Source: Spirochaetota bacterium (GTDB lineage Bacteria; Spirochaetota; UBA4802; JAGODF01). From it: a stretch of DNA of 64,000 nucleotides. Shown piece by piece: positions 52,828 through 61,184 of the stretch. A program made the translations under genes and the position numbers. Positions within the stretch are counted from its first letter, which is position 1; every line of letters starts with the position of its first letter. The DNA is taken from positions 1-64,000 of the forward strand of contig JARKUF010000048.1 in assembly GCA_029974015.1 (NCBI GenBank), in the 5' to 3' direction. Under the pieces are notes generated by a model that was given only the letters and a program-made list of their open reading frames with translations, was not told where the DNA came from and did not search any database.

Positions 52828-55158
52828 TCACCCTCCGATGAGCTCGGCCAGGGTCGTTTTCCCCACGATTGATTTCCGTGATTTCTCAAGCTCCTGCAAT
52901 ATCTTCTGGAGGTGTTTGCGCACGGGGCTGGCGGCCGGTACCGTGGAGGGCATCTCCAGGCTCACGCTGTGGATCATTTCGATGACGTCGGATACGACGA
53001 CCTTCGCGGAGGATGTCGTAGGTAGATACGAATCGGAGCCCTTTTCCATGAGAAGCCCCTCCTTGATGAACAAATCGAGATAGTGGTCGATTTCCTCCGT
53101 CTTATACGACGCGATTTTGAGGAGCTCTGGGTACGATGAAGCGCCCTTTCCTCGTTCAAACTTCGAGTAGACATGGTGCAGCATGGCGATGCCGTGGGCC
53201 ACGTGGTATTCCCTTATTCCCTTGAGGGCCTTTTTCAGTTTGAGGTAGGTGTGGGGATGCATAAGGGTATACGACACCTCGGCGCCGTAAAGGACGATGA
53301 GGGAGGATGCGTAAATCATGAGGAGGAAAATCGGAAAGGCCGCCAGGGCGCCGTAGATGGCGAGCTGGCCGCCGGAAAAATATTTTACATAAAAGATAAA
53401 AAGGAGTATAAAAACGACCCACACCGCCCCGGTGAAGGCCGCGCCGATTGCGGCGGGTTTGAAAGGCACCTTCGTGTTGGGGAAGGTGATATACGTCAGA
53501 AGAAAGAGGAGCCAGATGATGAGAAACGGCGCGGTGAAGTTGGCCATGGAAATTATGAAACTTCCCCCCTGGCGTCCGGACCATGTCCTGAGGTTTTCGG
53601 AACTTTTTACCAGTCCGTTTTCACCGAAGAGCCAGGTCCTGCCTTTTTCCGTGAGGATGAAGTTCACCCGTTCGCCGGATACCGATTTTCTGAGCCATTT
53701 CTGGCCCCCGTCCTCTGTACGTACCACGATTCCCCGCTCGCCGGCGATGACGCCGTTTTTCCTGTCTGGGAAATGGACGGCGAAGTAATCTTTTTCCTGG
53801 AAGCGCCTGATGGACCATGTGGTACCTCCATCGGGGCTTGCAAGCACCATGCCCTGGTCCCCCACCAGCCATATCGTCCTGGGGTCCTGGAAGGCGGCGC
53901 CGTTGAGGTTCGCGGGCCTGTTCTTTTTCTTCGCCTCGTTTAGGGTGATGATGTTCCAGTTCTTTCCGCCGTTTTTAGTTGTCAGCACCGTCCCCTTGTC
54001 GCCGGCAACGATGCCGTTGCCGTTGTTGAAAGCGATGCGGTTAAAGCTCGACGAGTATCCTTCCCACTCGTGAACTTTCCAACTGCGCCCTCCGTCCTCT
54101 GTGGCGAGGAGATACCCGTTGTTGGTGACGGCAAAACCGGTTTTCAGATTAAGCATGTGGATGTCGTTGAAGTTCAGGGACCCCCACTTCTCGATCTGCC
54201 AGGAATTCCCGCCGTTGTTTGTCGTCAGGATCAAGCCGCCCTTTCCCACGATCCACCCGTTTTTTCCGATAAACTGCAGGTCCCGGAATATGGATTTTTT
54301 GAAATCAATGGGTTCCATTCTGTACTCGTCTTCGATAAAACTCTTCGTGGTGATATCGTACTTCCACACCTTCTGATTTTCGAAATCAATCCGTTCTATG
54401 TCGAATGGCCTGTGTACGATTTTGTTCGCCCCGTCGGCGAAATCGATGGCGGCCTTGTTGCCCACCGCCCAGATACGGCCCCCGGCGAACTGGGCGGCGT
54501 AATAATTGGGCGACGAGAAGGCGGTGGAAATCTGCGTCGCCACGGTGGTCCCGCCGATGAGCATGATGGGCCCCAGGGTGAGGGCCGCCCAGTAGTATAT
54601 CATCCTGAGTAAGATGGGGCGGTTTTTCGTAATGCCCCAGATATCGTTAAGGGACTGCTCGATGGTACGGAGGACCGCTGTGGCGGAGACGACCATAATG
54701 ACGGCCCCCACGCCCCCTATCTTTCCGGCATTGTCGATGAGGGTGGAAATGGTTTCCATGATGGGGTCTATGTTGAGCCGGATGTTATGCTCCAGCATGA
54801 AGGCCGTGATTTTGCGGAAAATCTCGTCCTTTTTATTGCCCACCTGTTCGAACATCGAGTAGGCGGTCAGGGCCACGGTGAGGGTGGGGATGAGGGACAC
54901 GATGGTAGTGTACGCGATGGAGGAAGCCTTTGTGGTGCACCCGTCTTTCATGAATTTTCGCGTGGCGACGATAAAGACCCTGGCGGCATTGATCAGTTTC
55001 TTTGTAAGGCGGCTGTATGTCTCCTCCCCAAGATATATCTGGTTTAGGACGCGGCGCCCCCTGGCAGCGAGGTCGATGGCGCGGCGTTTCATTTTTTTCC
55101 AAAAGGTGGTTTTTTCTTCCCGGGTAATGTCATTTTCGGTGTCGGTTTTTTCCGCCAT
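52828..55158 (-). CDS. YihY/BrkB-family membrane protein with an inserted YCF48/BNR beta-propeller
   Basis: 776 aa from ATG 55158 (GGAG 6 nt upstream; ATGs at 55170 and 55209 open the same frame). The YihY/BrkB fold is split: TM1-TM3 at about 79-207 (with TTKASSIAYTTIVSLIPTLT and TAVLRTIEQSLNDIWGI) and TM4-TM6 at about 534-625. Between TM3 and TM4 sit some 320 residues with six or seven YCF48-type blades, each with an Asp-box-like motif: NNGGNSW, EDGGRSW, KNGGKNW, PDGGTTW, EDGGQKW. With a cytoplasmic N-terminus the propeller faces the periplasm. A winged-helix-like tail (GASSYPELLKIASYKTEEID) ends it. Confidence 0.9.
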   Translation of the reverse strand: MAEKTDTENDITREEKTTFWKKMKRRAIDLAARGRRVLNQIYLGEETYSRLTKKLINAARVFIVATRKFMKDGCTTKASSIAYTTIVSLIPTLTVALTAYSMFEQVGNKKDEIFRKITAFMLEHNIRLNIDPIMETISTLIDNAGKIGGVGAVIMVVSATAVLRTIEQSLNDIWGITKNRPILLRMIYYWAALTLGPIMLIGGTTVATQISTAFSSPNYYAAQFAGGRIWAVGNKAAIDFADGANKIVHRPFDIERIDFENQKVWKYDITTKSFIEDEYRMEPIDFKKSIFRDLQFIGKNGWIVGKGGLILTTNNGGNSWQIEKWGSLNFNDIHMLNLKTGFAVTNNGYLLATEDGGRSWKVHEWEGYSSSFNRIAFNNGNGIVAGDKGTVLTTKNGGKNWNIITLNEAKKKNRPANLNGAAFQDPRTIWLVGDQGMVLASPDGGTTWSIRRFQEKDYFAVHFPDRKNGVIAGERGIVVRTEDGGQKWLRKSVSGERVNFILTEKGRTWLFGENGLVKSSENLRTWSGRQGGSFIISMANFTAPFLIIWLLFLLTYITFPNTKVPFKPAAIGAAFTGAVWVVFILLFIFYVKYFSGGQLAIYGALAAFPIFLLMIYASSLIVLYGAEVSYTLMHPHTYLKLKKALKGIREYHVAHGIAMLHHVYSKFERGKGASSYPELLKIASYKTEEIDHYLDLFIKEGLLMEKGSDSYLPTTSSAKVVVSDVIEMIHSVSLEMPSTVPAASPVRKHLQKILQELEKSRKSIVGKTTLAELIGG

Positions 55159-55194
55159 GGGGCGCTCCATTTTGTGTTGATGTTGAAGGTGCAA

Positions 55195-55223
55195 ATTATG
55201 CCTTCCCATTTTTTTGCGGTCAA
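55195..55223 (-). promoter_or_regulatory. Promoter of the YihY-propeller gene
   Basis: Minus strand TTGACC (55218-55223), 17-nt spacer, CATAAT (55195-55200), giving a leader of about 30 nt to the ATG at 55158. Strong match by eye. Confidence 0.65.
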
Positions 55224-55359
55224 TTAAAAAAGGGATAAAAATTAGGCAGAGCCAAATTAATTATTGACACTATTGCGGTACATCCTTACCTTTGCTCACA
55301 ATCGTCCCGGCCAGTGCTATGATGTGCCAGCCGGGGTATGCTTTGCTTTACTTGTATAT

Positions 55360-55440
55360 GGCAACCTCATGACATTACATGTTTTAGCCCGCCTTCGGCG
55401 GGCGATATAACCGAATTTCTGAGTTTGTCGGCATTTACAG
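55360..55440 (-). repeat. Dispersed palindromic element, copy R9a (partial)
   Basis: Reverse orientation: GGCAACCTCATGACATTAC, GC hairpin GCCCGCC, TTC, GGCGGGC with poorly paired outer arms, then the linker TTTCTGAGTTTGTCGGCATT. The AT hairpin is replaced by the start of R9b. Confidence 0.7.
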
Positions 55441-55564
55441 GCAATCTCTAACAATTGTATTTTTTTGTATTTTTCCGCCCGCCTCCAGTTGGCGGAAAAG
55501 CCGAAATTCTGAATTAGCCAGTCGTTACAATTTGCGGGAACCTTAAATTTTTTTTAATGTTCCC
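55440..55564 (-). repeat. Dispersed palindromic element, copy R9b (full length)
   Basis: Reverse orientation: GGCAATCTCTAACAATTG, GC hairpin (TTTTTCCGCCCGCC ... GGCGGAAAAGCC, partly decayed), linker ATTCTGAATTAGCCAGTCGT, then the AT hairpin GGGAACCTTAAATT...AATGTTCCC. It ends 31 bp before rpsU, so it lies in the probable rpsU leader. R9a, R9b and the YihY promoter account for most of the gap 55159-55595. Confidence 0.75.
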
Positions 55565-55595
55565 ATGATATTATCAAGGGGGAAGTGAGCCGATA

Positions 55596-55883
55596 ATGCC
55601 TAATCCATTGGAAGTAGAAGTGAACGGTGACATCGAGCGGGCCTTCAAAAATTTGAAGAAGAAAATGGCCTTTGAGGGCATATTCAAAGAACTTAAAAGA
55701 AGGCGCTACTACGAGAAACCCAGCGAAGAGAAGAAACGCAAACGTGAAGAAGCCGCAAGGAGGCGCGTGAAAAAGATGAGGCGTTTTGCCGCCCAGTCCA
55801 GGAGTAAGAGGGTCGTAACGGTTAGGGGCGGCGCCCCCAGGGAGGCCGAAGCCCCCCGCGTTGATGATACTTCCAGCGAATAA
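55596..55883 (+). CDS. rpsU: 30S ribosomal protein S21
   Basis: 95 aa. The S21 core is clear: VEVNGDIERAFKNLKKKMAF, EGIFKELKRRRYYEKPSEEK, KKRKREEAARRR. The C-terminal extension (about 65-95, Arg-rich then acidic) is longer than the roughly 70 aa of most S21 proteins. It sits on the small-subunit platform near the mRNA exit. A good terminator follows, so it is transcribed separately from rarA downstream. Confidence 0.95.
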   Translation: MPNPLEVEVNGDIERAFKNLKKKMAFEGIFKELKRRRYYEKPSEEKKRKREEAARRRVKKMRRFAAQSRSKRVVTVRGGAPREAEAPRVDDTSSE

Positions 55884-55918
55884 TATCAAAATCGCCGGAT
55901 TTCGGTCCGGAACCAGAA

Positions 55919-55945
55919 AAAAAATCCGGGTTAACCGGATTTTTT
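55919..55945 (+). terminator. Rho-independent terminator after rpsU
   Basis: AAAAAATCCGG (55919-55929), loop GTTAA, CCGGATTTTTT (55935-55945), continuing in a T run to 55948. Strong and symmetrical, 36 nt after the rpsU stop and 17 nt before rarA. Confidence 0.9.
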
Positions 55946-55964
55946 TTTCTGCAATGCCCCTCCG

Positions 55965-57254
55965 ATGAACATACCCGAAGACATAACCCCCCTGGCTGAA
56001 CGTGCGAGGCCTAAGGCCCTTGAGGAATTCGTGGGACAAGTCCACCTCATGGGTGACGGGAGAATCATCACGAACCTTCTGGAAAAGGGCGCGCCCTTTT
56101 CCATGATTCTATGGGGGGACCCCGGCACGGGCAAAACCACCCTTGCCAGGCTCATCGCCGAAAGATGCGGCCTCGAGGCCCACTATTTAAGCGCCATATC
56201 CTCCGGCGTGGCCGATGTTAGGGCGGTCATCAAAAAGGGAAGGGAAAATCGGGAGATGGGCCGTCAGACGGTCCTTTTCCTTGATGAGATTCACCGCTTC
56301 AACAAGGCCCAGCAGGATTCGGTCCTGGGGGCCGTTGAAGCCGGCGATGTGGTCCTCATCGGCGCCACGACGGAAAATCCTTCCTTTGAGGTGATTCCCC
56401 CCCTCCTTTCGCGTCTCAGGGTACTGCGCCTCAACAGGTTTTCCTCGAATGAAATGGGCTCCATACTCGACGGGGCCCTCGCCCGGGACCGGCTCCTTTC
56501 CCATGTAACGATGGAACCGCCCGTGCGCCATGCCCTTTTGGAATATGCCAGGGGGGACGCGCGGCGCATGCTGAACCTGGTCGAAACCGCGGCGTATCTC
56601 GCCGAGGGGAGCGTCGTGAGCATGGACAATCTCCGGGAAGCCGTCCAGCGGAGCCTCATAGACTACGACAGGTCAGGGGACCGTCATTACGACACCATAT
56701 CGGCCTTCATCAAATCCCTCCGGGGATCTGATCCCGACGCGGCAGTTTACTACTTGGCGAAGATGGTCCTCGCCGGGGAGGACCCTCTGTTTATCGCCCG
56801 GCGCATGATAATTTTTGCCTCCGAAGACGTGGGCAATGCCTCGCCCCAGGCCCTCTCTATCGCGGTTTCAGCCTTCCGGGCGGTCCAGAACATCGGCATG
56901 CCCGAGGGGGAGATCGTACTTTCCCAGTGCGCAATTTTCCTCGCCTCGGCGCCGAAGAGCAACGCCTCGTATTTGGCCATAAAAAAGGCGAAAGAAGCGG
57001 CGGCCCATGGGGCAGGGGAAATACCCCTCCATCTGAGAAACGCGCCGACGGGGCTCATGAAAAAGATGGGCTTTGGACGCGAGTACCGATATCCACACGA
57101 CTATCCAGGGCATTTTGTCGATGAGGAGTACCTTCCCGAAGAGTGGCGCGGAGAGATGTTTTACCGGCCTTCGGGAGAGGGAAGCGAGAAGGCGATAGGG
57201 GAAAGGCTTGGGCGGCTCTGGCCCCGGCGCTACGGAAAAAAGGCCGATGAGTAA
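55965..57254 (+). CDS. rarA: Replication-associated recombination protein A (RarA/MgsA AAA ATPase)
   Basis: 429 aa. Opens with PLAERARPKALEEFVGQVHL; Walker A is LWGDPGTGKTTLARLIAERC; Walker B is VLFLDEIHRFNKAQQDSVLG; sensor ATTENPSFEVIPPLLSRLRV. The C-terminal half has the tetramerisation region RRMIIFASEDVGNASPQALS and PLHLRNAPTGLMKKMGFGREY. It acts at stalled replication forks. A helix at the very end (EKAIGERLGRLWPRRYGKKA) is the usual family tail. Complete. Confidence 0.96.
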   Translation: MNIPEDITPLAERARPKALEEFVGQVHLMGDGRIITNLLEKGAPFSMILWGDPGTGKTTLARLIAERCGLEAHYLSAISSGVADVRAVIKKGRENREMGRQTVLFLDEIHRFNKAQQDSVLGAVEAGDVVLIGATTENPSFEVIPPLLSRLRVLRLNRFSSNEMGSILDGALARDRLLSHVTMEPPVRHALLEYARGDARRMLNLVETAAYLAEGSVVSMDNLREAVQRSLIDYDRSGDRHYDTISAFIKSLRGSDPDAAVYYLAKMVLAGEDPLFIARRMIIFASEDVGNASPQALSIAVSAFRAVQNIGMPEGEIVLSQCAIFLASAPKSNASYLAIKKAKEAAAHGAGEIPLHLRNAPTGLMKKMGFGREYRYPHDYPGHFVDEEYLPEEWRGEMFYRPSGEGSEKAIGERLGRLWPRRYGKKADE

Positions 57255-57394
57255 GGGGGGACCCCTCCAACTTGCCGCCCTTTTGTTCGGGGCCATGAAA
57301 AAAATCGTTGCGCGGTAATAGAATGTCTGAGTATACTGCGAACGTCCCGAACACAGACCGTCCGGGACGAGTACATAAGGTAAAGGAGCCTGCA

Positions 57395-57853
57395 ATGAAA
57401 AAAATAGTACTGGGTGTCGCGGTCGTTTCTCTGTTTGTAGCGGGTTGCTCTGGAGGACAGCCCCGCGAATGCGTCGACGGCAACTGCACCGACGGCAAGG
57501 GGACCGTCCAGCTTCAGAGTGGATCAAAATACGTGGGACAGTTCAAGGAGAGCCATCGCAACGGAGATGGGTCGTACCAGTGGCCCAATAAAGAAACCTA
57601 TACTGGGACATGGAAGAAGAACATGAGGGACGGAAAAGGGACCTATATCTATCCCAGCGGGGCGAAATATATCGGTGAATATAAAGAAGACAGGCGCAAT
57701 GGGAACGGCATGTACTTCTGGTCCAACGGGGACAAATACGAAGGGGAATGGAAGGACGGCGACATGAACGGAAACGGTACCTACACATTCAAGGACGGCC
57801 GCATACTCCGTGGGAAATTCGAAAACAACGTGTTCACCGAAGCGGCGAAGTAA
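57395..57853 (+). CDS. MORN-repeat lipoprotein
   Basis: 152 aa from ATG 57395 (AAGGAG 6 nt upstream; longer frames begin upstream). Signal KKIVLGVAVVSLFVAGCSGG with lipobox VAGC (Cys18). After a short Cys-containing linker come about five MORN repeats: YVGQFKESHRNGDGSYQWP, YTGTWKKNMRDGKGTYIYP, YIGEYKEDRRNGNGMYFW, YEGEWKDGDMNGNGTYTF and LRGKFENN. MORN repeats make extended beta-hairpin rods. It is probably a surface or periplasmic adaptor, with a terminator 71 nt after its stop. Confidence 0.9.
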   Translation: MKKIVLGVAVVSLFVAGCSGGQPRECVDGNCTDGKGTVQLQSGSKYVGQFKESHRNGDGSYQWPNKETYTGTWKKNMRDGKGTYIYPSGAKYIGEYKEDRRNGNGMYFWSNGDKYEGEWKDGDMNGNGTYTFKDGRILRGKFENNVFTEAAK

Positions 57854-57924
57854 GCAACCACTTATGTCAAGGTGTTGCGGCTTCCCGGTTTTTTGTAGCG
57901 GACGATAATCCAAAATGCGGTTTA

Positions 57925-57956
57925 ACGGGGGCACCTTCAGGGTGTCCCGTTTTTTA
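57925..57956 (+). terminator. Terminator after the MORN lipoprotein gene
   Basis: ACGGGGGCACC (57925-57935), loop TTCA, GGGTGTCCCGT (57940-57950) with one bulge, then TTTTTTATTT. The tail runs into the last codons of the convergent amidase gene. Confidence 0.8.
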
Positions 57957-59303
57957 TTTCACCACGGCATCGAAATAACTTGTTCCGTCCGGGAGCAGGT
58001 ATCTTTCGAAGTCTATTTTTCTGCCCCGGGGTTTCCAGTGGTAGGTGTTTTTTTTAAGTTTCAGCCCGGAAAGCAGGGAGTAGATTCCTACGGCGAGTCC
58101 CTCGGCTATCTCGTCCTGCTTGTGTTGGAATAAATAGCGGTGGCGTGTGTTTGCGAGAGAGCCAAGCTCTATGAATGCCGTAACGGCATTCACCAGAAGG
58201 GGCACCGACCATGTGGAAATGTAAGGCTCAGTAAGCCGCTGATGGGGATGGTCCTGGCCGCTCAATTCCAGGGAGTGCAGAATGTAGCGTATCAGTTCTG
58301 AAGTTGCGTACATGTTGTCGCCGCCGTAACCTTCCTCGCCTTTGTCGCGGCGGTATGCTTCGTATACGGATTTTTCCCTTTCCCAGAATTTTCCCCCGGG
58401 AACAAAACCCGATATTGTTTTCGCGTAGGGGCCGTTTTCCGGATGGAGTCTGGCGGTCTTTTCCCATCCTGGACCGTCCCGGTAGGCCCAGTGGACCATG
58501 TTGTAACGATATCCCCGGAATTTTTTATGGTCAACCGCGCCATGTCGCGTAAGGGGGTATCCCAGAAAATAGAAAACCGAATCGTTCAGGAACCACTTAA
58601 AAACGCTGCGCCTGTCCGATTCCATGAACCAGTGGGAATAGAGGCCCTTCTCGAAAAAGTCCCGCCCGCTCTTTTTTTTCTGTATGTACAGTAAACCATC
58701 GTAAAGAACCGAGTGGGGAGGGACGATGACAGGGTTCATCCCGCGGTAGGTCGCGGAATAATCCCAGGTCATGTGGAGGCACACCACGAGATGGGGTTTC
58801 ACTGCGTTTATGCGGGATATCCTCCCCGGAAGGATGTTTCCCTTTCCATCGGGGTAATCATAGAGGCGGAATTCGCTGTTGGGGTCCGCACGATGGCTTA
58901 TCTTTTCCCTATCGCTTGAGTCGCCTCTGGACATAAAGGTTTCAATATATATCCTGTCCGGATCTTCGTCCGTGTATCGCGCGAGGAGCGTCCGGAACTT
59001 CCGAAAGTCCCCGGCGGGGGAGCAGAGTTGGAGTATCTTCCGGGTTTTTTCCGCAATCTGATACACTAAAATATGTTCCCAGAGCCCGCGGTGTGCCGCC
59101 CCTTCGGCGAAAGGCGCCAGATACCGCTCTGAAATCTGGTCGTACCGGTCTCCATGGACCGAAAGTTTGGAGGATGAAATGCCGCCATGCCCCGGGTCCA
59201 GGACGACACGGTAGGTCGGCGTGGCGGCCTTTTGGATTGCGCCGGGGATGGCGATGGCCAGGGAGATGAGAATCATTGATGTGATAAATTTCATATCGTG
59301 CAT
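57954..59303 (-). CDS. N-acetylmuramoyl-L-alanine amidase-like protein (Amidase_3)
   Basis: 449 aa, exported (signal FITSMILISLAIAIPGAI). The Amidase_3 landmarks are spread out: VVLDPGHGGISSS near the N-terminus, VCLHMTWDYS where the family has a SIHxN strand, and NAVTAFIELGSLANTRHRYL at the glutamate-containing C-terminal strand. Long insertions separate them, so the enzyme is about twice the usual catalytic size. Candidate zinc ligands His, Glu, His and the Glu of IELG appear present. Start 59303 or 59294 (residue 4); neither has a clear ribosome binding site. Confidence 0.8.
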   Translation of the reverse strand: MHDMKFITSMILISLAIAIPGAIQKAATPTYRVVLDPGHGGISSSKLSVHGDRYDQISERYLAPFAEGAAHRGLWEHILVYQIAEKTRKILQLCSPAGDFRKFRTLLARYTDEDPDRIYIETFMSRGDSSDREKISHRADPNSEFRLYDYPDGKGNILPGRISRINAVKPHLVVCLHMTWDYSATYRGMNPVIVPPHSVLYDGLLYIQKKKSGRDFFEKGLYSHWFMESDRRSVFKWFLNDSVFYFLGYPLTRHGAVDHKKFRGYRYNMVHWAYRDGPGWEKTARLHPENGPYAKTISGFVPGGKFWEREKSVYEAYRRDKGEEGYGGDNMYATSELIRYILHSLELSGQDHPHQRLTEPYISTWSVPLLVNAVTAFIELGSLANTRHRYLFQHKQDEIAEGLAVGIYSLLSGLKLKKNTYHWKPRGRKIDFERYLLPDGTSYFDAVVK

Positions 59304-59421
59304 TATCAGGGAACTTTTTTTACAGAGAAATCGGCGTTATTCTGCGGGCCCTTTTTGATTTGCTCCCGCGTGAGTTGGCTAATGGAGGAGGGCCCCCCGG
59401 GTCTGCTGATGCGTAAAAACG

Positions 59422-59451
59422 GACAGGCGGCGATCTTTGCCGCCGCCTGTC
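59422..59451 (-). terminator. Terminator of the secreted helical protein gene
   Basis: GACAGGCGGCG (59422-59432), 8-nt loop, CGCCGCCTGTC (59441-59451), followed on the minus strand by CGTTTTTACG. It is a perfect 11-bp stem 34 nt after the stop at 59485. Confidence 0.85.
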
Positions 59452-59484
59452 GGTCTCCGATACACGGGTGCAGCGCTTGTCCCG

Positions 59485-60309
59485 CTACTTGGGCTGCTGT
59501 GACTTGATTTTATTCTGGTTGTCCGCCCTGTGAGTGGGCAGGTCAAAACTGTTCTTTTTGTTTATTAGATCCCGGATGGCCTTCTCTTCATCGGGTTCCT
59601 GGAAATCCTTGCGTATCATTGCCTCGTTGATAAGATCGTCCATGATTGAGATGGCATAGGACTTTGCGACCCTGTAATGGTAGATGGCGTACATGAATTT
59701 ATGGTTTACCGTGGCCTCATAGGCGTCGTCGGTCTGGCCGTATCCTACCCTGAGCCTCATGGTATTGTCCATGAGCTGTTTGTTTTTGTCGGGGTCGTAG
59801 CGGGTCAGCTTGTTGAGGGAAACAATCAGCACGCTTTTTGCGCAGACATCGAGCATTTCTTCCGTGTCTTTGCGGTACTTTTCCGCGGCTTTTTTGAAAA
59901 GTTCGCTTATCTGTTTCCTGTTGTCAGTGAGGACTTTCTGGGCCCCTATAACTTTCCGCTGATAGTATTTCTGTAGGCCTTCTTTATATGTTTCGTACAG
60001 CTTGTTGTAGTCTTCTTTCCATCCGGATTCGGGGAAATTTGTAACAATTACTTTAAGAAGGTATATCTCCTCGAGATTGTCCTTCATAAGCCGTTCTACT
60101 GATTCTACCGCTGCGAATCTTTCCAGATAGAAATCCGCGCGCCGCATTCTGGAATCGGGGTCTTCCATCTGTTCCTTAGAAGCCCCGGCGTTGCTGCCTT
60201 CCTGCTTTGACTGGTCGGCCTGCTGTGCATGTACAAATACCTGGCTTGTAGAAACGAAGAAAACTGCCGTGCAGATGATCAAGAGGATGACGAGAAGTCG
60301 CGTTTTCAT
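59485..60309 (-). CDS. Secreted helical protein of unknown function
   Basis: 274 aa from ATG 60309 (AAGGAG 7 nt upstream; the frame extends to 60366). Signal peptide RLLVILLIICTAVFFVSTSQ. The mature protein starts with a Gln/Ser-rich linker, then long helices (RRADFYLERFAAVESVERLM, DNRKQISELFKKAAEKYRKD, AKSVLIVSLNKLTRYDPDKN, YHYRVAKSYAISIMDDLINE). No enzyme motif or lipobox. I do not recognise the family. It is monocistronic in appearance, with a strong terminator, in front of the long gene-free region 60310-61447. Confidence 0.8.
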   Translation of the reverse strand: MKTRLLVILLIICTAVFFVSTSQVFVHAQQADQSKQEGSNAGASKEQMEDPDSRMRRADFYLERFAAVESVERLMKDNLEEIYLLKVIVTNFPESGWKEDYNKLYETYKEGLQKYYQRKVIGAQKVLTDNRKQISELFKKAAEKYRKDTEEMLDVCAKSVLIVSLNKLTRYDPDKNKQLMDNTMRLRVGYGQTDDAYEATVNHKFMYAIYHYRVAKSYAISIMDDLINEAMIRKDFQEPDEEKAIRDLINKKNSFDLPTHRADNQNKIKSQQPK

Positions 60310-60378
60310 TGTACCACTCCTTTCTGTTTTTTCTCGAACACTACTCTTTTGAGCTTCCCTGCCCAAAAGGATACAAAC

Positions 60379-60499
60379 GGGAAACTCTTAAAAATTAAAT
60401 ATTTAAAGTTCCCATAAACTGCAACAACCGGCAAACTTTGCACTTGTGTTTTTTTGTCCGCCTTTGGCGGGCGGGAAAACACATTTATTACAGGTTGCC
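60379..60499 (+). repeat. Dispersed palindromic element, copy R10a (full length)
   Basis: Forward: AT hairpin GGGAAACTCTTAAAAATTAA ... AAAGTTCCC, linker GCAACAACCGGCAAACTTTG, GC hairpin with its own outer stem (GTGTTTTTTTGTCCGCC against GGCGGGCGGGAAAACAC) and end module TTTATTACAGGTTGCC. Confidence 0.85.
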
Positions 60500-60571
60500 T
60501 GCTGACAAGCTCAGTACTTGGGTTTTTCCGCCCGCCGGACGGGCGGAAAAACCCGTTTTTCAGAGACTGCC
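60500..60571 (+). repeat. Dispersed palindromic element, copy R10b (lacks AT hairpin)
   Basis: Directly joined to R10a: TGCTGACAAGCTCAGTACTT, then a GC hairpin with outer stem GGGTTTTTCCGCCCGCC against GGACGGGCGGAAAAACCC, and the end TTTTCAGAGACTGCC. Same family, with the AT module missing. Confidence 0.8.
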
Positions 60572-60784
60572 ATAAGAATATGGAGTATATTATACCGGCA
60601 ATTCAGTAAATCAACAATTTTTTCAATTTTTCTGCCCTGTGAACCGCTTTCAACGGCCTATATACCCCAATCATTTTTTCGACATGGAACCATGGTAAGT
60701 TGAGTATAATTTTTCAAAAAACCATGAAAAAAATAATCTTTCCTGAAAAATGGGTAGTGTTATAATGTGACATAATGCAGCCTC

Positions 60785-60845
60785 TCGTTCCCAGGTTTCC
60801 CCGACCGTCTTCGCCGGGCGGGAAAGCATAAGGCAATCTCTAATA
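60785..60845 (-). repeat. Dispersed palindromic element, remnant R11
   Basis: Decayed GC hairpin (GGTTTCCCCGACCG, TCTTCG, CCGGGCGGGAAAGC) followed by GGCAATCTCTAAT, the end module in reverse orientation. Other modules are not recognisable. Confidence 0.55.
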
Positions 60846-60978
60846 TGTTTTCTCAAAAGGGATGTTGAAAAGGAAAGATGAAAAACCTTTTTTGATGATT
60901 CACATCTTTCTTACGGTGCCACGCCTGCGGGAAGAAAATACAACGGAAAATCAAAACTGTTAAAGCTAAAATAGCAAC

Positions 60979-61008
60979 TTATCCACAAAATTATCCACAC
61001 TATCCACA
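60979..61008 (+). promoter_or_regulatory. Cluster of three DnaA boxes (possible replication origin or DnaA-controlled site)
   Basis: TTATCCACA at 60979-60987 and 60991-60999 are perfect consensus boxes; CTATCCACA at 61000-61008 differs at the first base. All three face the same way within 30 bp. They lie in a 1.1-kb gene-free, AT-rich region between divergent genes (60309 minus and 61448 plus). dnaA, dnaN, gyrB and rpmH are not in the window, so oriC is only a candidate. Confidence 0.6.
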
Positions 61009-61184
61009 AAAATCGGTCTTTGTCAGGTTATTTCCGGCATTATTTCGGGGGAGGAGGTGTCGGTCCTATTCATTCAGTTCAAGGTAAGTCCTTTGGTTTT
61101 TTTTACGGGACATAATTGCAATATCCCCTGACCCGTTCAGGAATTATGAAACATCCATTGCGCGGCTTCGAGGCGTTAGCTGCA

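Noticed and set aside
60379-60571. CRISPR array idea for the clustered palindromes
   Set aside because: Units are about 70-120 bp, directly joined or irregularly spaced, with no unique spacers of uniform length and no cas genes in the window.
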